From the NCBI GenBank assembly GCA_029006015.1, contig JAQXFY010000065.1, positions 1-36,679 on the forward strand: a DNA stretch of 36,679 nt. The letters are read 5' to 3'. The position numbers and the translations under genes are program-made. The notes beneath the pieces are model-generated. The model made no database searches. It was not told the DNA's origin and saw only the letters and a list, made by a program, of their open reading frames with translations. Each line of letters starts with the position of its first letter. Within the stretch, counting starts at the first letter, position 1. This stretch comes from a bacterium (GTDB taxonomy: Bacteria; Bacillota; Clostridia; Christensenellales; SUG1161). This document shows positions 33,790 through 36,679 of this stretch, in pieces.

Positions 33790-34149
33790 TCAGCCCAAAT
33801 CCGCGCCGCAATGCTTGCACACGCGGGTTTTCTTGTCGCCATCCAGCTTGTGCTGGATGCGGGTCGGCTTCTTGCACTTTTCGCAGTACAGCATTACCTT
33901 GGAGGCGCTGATGGGCATTTCGCGCTCGATGCGCCCACCTTCCTGCTGCTGGCCATTCTGGCCGCCGCGCGCACGGGTATGGCGGATGCGGATGTTGACA
34001 CCTTCCACCACCACGGTGCCAGCCTTGGGGCTGGCCGAAAGCACCTTGCCGATTTTAGCGGTATGGTTGCCTTCCTTATCGCGCAGGTTAGCATCACTGC
34101 CGGAAATGACCATCACGGTATCGCCTTTTTTAACATGCAATGTGTTCAT
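33790..34149 (-). CDS. rplX: ribosomal protein L24
   Basis: A 119-residue assembly initiator with an N-terminal KOW motif (HVKKGDTVMVISGSDANLRD) and a C-terminal zinc-ribbon-like segment with four cysteines (C89, C92, C111, C114; YCEKCKKPTRI and RVCKHCGADLG). Some bacterial L24 proteins keep these cysteines and some have lost them. It lies between rplN and rplE. Confidence 0.96.
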   Translation of the reverse strand: MNTLHVKKGDTVMVISGSDANLRDKEGNHTAKIGKVLSASPKAGTVVVEGVNIRIRHTRARGGQNGQQQEGGRIEREMPISASKVMLYCEKCKKPTRIQHKLDGDKKTRVCKHCGADLG

Positions 34150-34164
34150 CGTGATGTCCTCCCC

Positions 34165-34533
34165 TTACAGCACTTCGGGCGCCAGCGATACAATCTTCAT
34201 GTAATCGCGGTCGCGAAGTTCGCGCGCCACGGGCCCAAAGATACGGGTGCCACGGGGCTGCTTTTGATCGTTGATAATAACAGCGGCATTGTCATCGAAA
34301 CGGATGTAGCTGCCGTCCGGACGGCGGATGCTCTTAGCGGTGCGAACGATAACCGCCTTGACCACTTCGCCTTTTTTCACCACGCCACCGGGCGTGGCGG
34401 TCTTAACGGAAGCCACGATGGTATCGCCAATGCCCGCCGTTTTGCGGAAGGAACCGCCCAGCACACGGATGCACATAATTTCCTTTGCGCCCGTGTTGTC
34501 GGCCACCTTCAGCCGGGTTTGCGGTTGAATCAT
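34165..34533 (-). CDS. rplN: ribosomal protein L14
   Basis: A 122-residue protein at the subunit interface. The start [20 protein letters not shown] and the segments [20 protein letters not shown] and [15 protein letters not shown] are standard for the family. Confidence 0.97.
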   Translation of the reverse strand: MIQPQTRLKVADNTGAKEIMCIRVLGGSFRKTAGIGDTIVASVKTATPGGVVKKGEVVKAVIVRTAKSIRRPDGSYIRFDDNAAVIINDQKQPRGTRIFGPVARELRDRDYMKIVSLAPEVL

Positions 34534-34557
34534 GGTCTATACCCTCCTCGTGTGGCC

Positions 34558-34818
34558 TTACTTCGCCTTTTCGATAATCTCGACCACGCGCCAGCGTTTT
34601 TCCCTGGACAGCGGCCGGGTTTCCATTACGCGGACGCGGTCACCCACGCCGCAGGCGTTCTCTTCATCATGGGCCTTCAGCTTGATGGTGCGGTTAACGA
34701 TCTTGCCGTACAGCGGATGCTGCACGCGCGTTTTCATCTGCACAACAACGGTTTTATCCATCTTATCGCTGATTACCGTGCCCACACGGACTTTGCGCAT
34801 GTTGCGCTCTTCGGACAT
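34558..34818 (-). CDS. rpsQ: ribosomal protein S17
   Basis: An 86-residue 16S-binding OB-fold protein. It shows [20 protein letters not shown], the [20 protein letters not shown] segment and the [20 protein letters not shown] end. I chose the ATG at 34818 because GGAGGAG lies upstream; an in-frame start at 34839 would precede that site. Confidence 0.95.
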   Translation of the reverse strand: MSEERNMRKVRVGTVISDKMDKTVVVQMKTRVQHPLYGKIVNRTIKLKAHDEENACGVGDRVRVMETRPLSREKRWRVVEIIEKAK

Positions 34819-34835
34819 GAACGCTCCTCCTCTCA

Positions 34836-35039
34836 TCACTGCGCCTGCGTTTTGAGCTCACGCTCGCGCAGGATGGTCTTGACGCGCGCAATGTCCTTGC
34901 GGCACTGGCGGATCGTCATCGGGTTGTTCAACTGGCCGATCGCCATTTGAAAGCGGAGATTGAACAGCTCGGATTTGAGCGTCTGCTCGCGCTCGGTCAG
35001 TTCGGCCGTCGACATCTCATGGAACTGCTTAGCCTTCAT
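34836..35039 (-). CDS. rpmC: ribosomal protein L29
   Basis: A 67-residue helical protein near the exit tunnel. It has the start [20 protein letters not shown] and the motif [20 protein letters not shown]. The ATG at 35039 gives the family-standard N-terminus and lies inside the end of rplP, an 11-base overlap. The longer frame to 35087 would run far into rplP. Confidence 0.95.
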   Translation of the reverse strand: MKAKQFHEMSTAELTEREQTLKSELFNLRFQMAIGQLNNPMTIRQCRKDIARVKTILRERELKTQAQ

Positions 35040-35478
35040 TGCGCTCACCGCTCCCTTCGGCTGCCTTGGTATCTTCGCGCTTGACAATCTTACAGGTTAC
35101 CGGCAGCTTATGGCTGGCCAGGCGAAGCGCTTCACGCGCAGTGGCCTCATCCACGCCGGCAATTTCAAACATCACGCGATCGGGGCGGACAACAGCCACC
35201 CAGTATTCCGGGGAGCCCTTGCCCGAACCCATGCGGGTTTCTGCCGGCTTTTGCGTTACCGGCTTATCCGGGAAAATCTTAATCCAAACCTGGCCGCCAC
35301 GCTTGATGAAACGGGTCATCGCGATACGGGCCGCCTCGATCTGTTGACTGGTCACCCAGCCGGGCTGCGTCGCCATCAAGCCAAATTCGCCGTTAGAAAC
35401 GAAGTTACCCCGGTTGGCGCGGCCCTTCATGCGCCCGCGGAATACGCGGCGGCGCTTGACGCGCTTGGGCATCAACAT
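35029..35478 (-). CDS. rplP: ribosomal protein L16
   Basis: A 149-residue protein near the A-site tRNA. The start [20 protein letters not shown] and segments [20 protein letters not shown] and [19 protein letters not shown] are typical. The C-terminus extends a little beyond the usual end ([15 protein letters not shown]) and overlaps rpmC. Confidence 0.96.
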   Translation of the reverse strand: MLMPKRVKRRRVFRGRMKGRANRGNFVSNGEFGLMATQPGWVTSQQIEAARIAMTRFIKRGGQVWIKIFPDKPVTQKPAETRMGSGKGSPEYWVAVVRPDRVMFEIAGVDEATAREALRLASHKLPVTCKIVKREDTKAAEGSGERNEG

Positions 35479-35479
35479 A

Positions 35480-36151
35480 TCATTTCCCTCCCTCTTTGGC
35501 GGGCTTGTTCACCTTGGGGAGAACCTGGCCCTTGTAAATCCAGACCTTGCAGCCGATGCGGCCATAGGTGGTATGCGCCTCGGCAAAGCCGTAATCGATA
35601 TCCGCACGCAAGGTTTGCAGCGGAATGGATCCCTCATGATAATGCTCGGTCCGGGCAATTTCAGCGCCGCCCAGACGGCCGGACACCATGGTCTTGATAC
35701 CCTTGGCGCCACCCTTCATGGCACGCTGCATCGCCATTTTCATCGCGCGGCGGAAGCTGGTACGCTTTTCCAGCTGCGCGGCGATGTTTTCGGCCACAAG
35801 CTGCGCATCGACATCGGCGTTACGGACTTCGACGATGTTCACGATAGCCGTACGGCCGGCGCCCAGCTTGCCTTCGACCTCTTTTTTCAGCGCCTCGATA
35901 CCGGCGCCGCCGCGGCCAATGATGATGCCCGGGCGGGCGGCATGAATGTTAAAGATAACGCGGTTGTTGGCGCTGCGCTCAATCTCGATGTGCGAGATAC
36001 CAGCCGCGTAGAGCTTTTTCTTTAAATACTCGCGGAGCTGGAAATCTTCCACCAGGTTGTCGGCAAAATTCTTTTTACCGGCGTACCAGCGGGTATCCCA
36101 GTTTTTAATCACGCCAACGCGCGCGCCGTGAGGATTAACTTTCTGGCCCAT
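35480..36151 (-). CDS. rpsC: ribosomal protein S3
   Basis: A 223-residue protein that shapes the mRNA entry tunnel. The start [20 protein letters not shown], the KH domain with [20 protein letters not shown] and the C-terminal domain with [20 protein letters not shown] are standard. GGGAGGG precedes the ATG. Its frame is the same as that of rplV, with nine codons counting the rplV TAG between the two. Confidence 0.97.
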   Translation of the reverse strand: MGQKVNPHGARVGVIKNWDTRWYAGKKNFADNLVEDFQLREYLKKKLYAAGISHIEIERSANNRVIFNIHAARPGIIIGRGGAGIEALKKEVEGKLGAGRTAIVNIVEVRNADVDAQLVAENIAAQLEKRTSFRRAMKMAMQRAMKGGAKGIKTMVSGRLGGAEIARTEHYHEGSIPLQTLRADIDYGFAEAHTTYGRIGCKVWIYKGQVLPKVNKPAKEGGK

Positions 36152-36175
36152 CAGGTTCCCTCCCAGTTCTATCGA

Positions 36176-36562
36176 CTACTTGATCGTGTCGAGCACCACG
36201 GTGATGTGGCTGCTGCGCTTTTTGATGACATCCATGCGGCCACGGGCACGCGGCACGCCACGGCGCTGCGTCGGCCCCTGACCCGCGTACACTTCCGCAA
36301 CATACAACGTGGAAGGATCCAGGTTCAAGTTGTTTTCGGCGTTGGCCATGGCCGATTTGATCAGCTTGGTCACAACAGGCGTAGCCGCCTTGGGGGTATA
36401 CATCAGGATGCCAAGGGCCTCCTGGACGGGCTTGCCACGGATCAGATCGATGACGATCTTAACCTTGCTAGCCGAAAGATGGACGTATTTCAGGCTGGCG
36501 CGCGGGCGCATGTCCTTGGTTTGGGCACGCTTGGCCGCCTTTTCTCTTTCACGGGTTGCCAT
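36176..36562 (-). CDS. rplV: ribosomal protein L22
   Basis: A 128-residue protein whose loop reaches the exit tunnel. It shows KYVHLSASKVKIVIDLIRGK, the ALGILMYTPKAATPVVTKLI segment and the tunnel hairpin GPTQRRGVPRARGRMDVIKK. A basic N-terminal extension of about 23 residues precedes the core. It ends in TAG, which shows that TAG serves as a normal terminator here. Confidence 0.96.
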   Translation of the reverse strand: MATREREKAAKRAQTKDMRPRASLKYVHLSASKVKIVIDLIRGKPVQEALGILMYTPKAATPVVTKLIKSAMANAENNLNLDPSTLYVAEVYAGQGPTQRRGVPRARGRMDVIKKRSSHITVVLDTIK

Positions 36563-36577
36563 CGTTTTCCCTCCCCT

Positions 36578-36679
36578 TTACTTGGACTTCGAGGCCTTGT
36601 CGCCGCTATGCCCGCGGAACAGGCGGGTGGGGGCGAACTCGCCCAGCTTATGGCCAACCATATCCTCCGTGATGTAAAC
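36578..36679 (-). CDS. rpsS: ribosomal protein S19 (C-terminal part)
   Basis: Only the last 33 residues are in the window; the 5' part lies beyond its right edge. The piece [20 protein letters not shown], then [13 protein letters not shown], is the standard S19 C-terminus. It is placed before rplV as in the S10 operon. Confidence 0.95.
   Translation of the reverse strand, partial: VYITEDMVGHKLGEFAPTRLFRGHSGDKASKSK

Overview
The window looks like a chromosomal segment of a GC-rich, Gram-positive, probably anaerobic Clostridia-type bacterium. The S10/spc/alpha ribosomal gene order is the Firmicutes one (secY-adk-map-KOW gene-infA-rpmJ-rpsM-rpsK-rpsD-rpoA-rplQ-ecfA1-ecfA2-ecfT-truA-rplM-rpsI). 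Other pointers are the zinc-binding versions of S14, S4, L36 and adenylate kinase, strong GGAGG ribosome binding sites, a rubredoxin-first (reverse) rubrerythrin, and spermidine/putrescine uptake genes led by an XRE-cupin regulator. I see no tRNA, rRNA, CRISPR array or intact mobile element.

Layout. 1-1.7 kb (+): a MurG-type glycosyltransferase coupled to a small membrane protein, ending at a terminator shared with the convergent operon. 1.7-3.6 kb (-): an autoregulated TetR/cation-proton antiporter operon with a visible operator. 3.8-7.1 kb (-): an MFS transporter coupled to a large GT-C-like membrane protein. 7.4-10.3 kb (-): nfeD, floA, a small Pro/Gln-rich membrane-anchored protein and a LytTR response regulator; a Spo0B/GHKL-type sensor kinase is transcribed divergently at 10.55-11.4 kb (+). 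11.6-13.8 kb (-): a large leaderless right-handed beta-helix protein. 14.0-18.4 kb (+): XRE-cupin regulator and potABCD, with two matching operator palindromes downstream of a good promoter. 18.4-18.9 kb: an intergenic stretch holding a truncated serine-recombinase N-terminus. 18.9-19.4 kb (-): reverse rubrerythrin. 19.7-36.7 kb (-): the ribosomal protein superoperon, running right to left from rpsS (cut by the window end) to rpsI.

The most notable anomaly is in rplQ (L17). The frame carries an in-frame TAG where long clostridial L17 proteins have Tyr, and the highly conserved C-terminus continues in frame beyond it to a TAA. TAG serves as an ordinary terminator elsewhere in the window (rplV, and the small gene after murG), so a global code change is unlikely. 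A sequence error, a real nonsense mutation, or local suppression/readthrough remain possible. Other points worth a look are the tandem pot operators, the TetR operator on its own -10 box, alternative helices in the rplM leader, the recombinase remnant, and the NfeD/FloA/two-component neighbourhood, whose small proline-rich protein I cannot assign.
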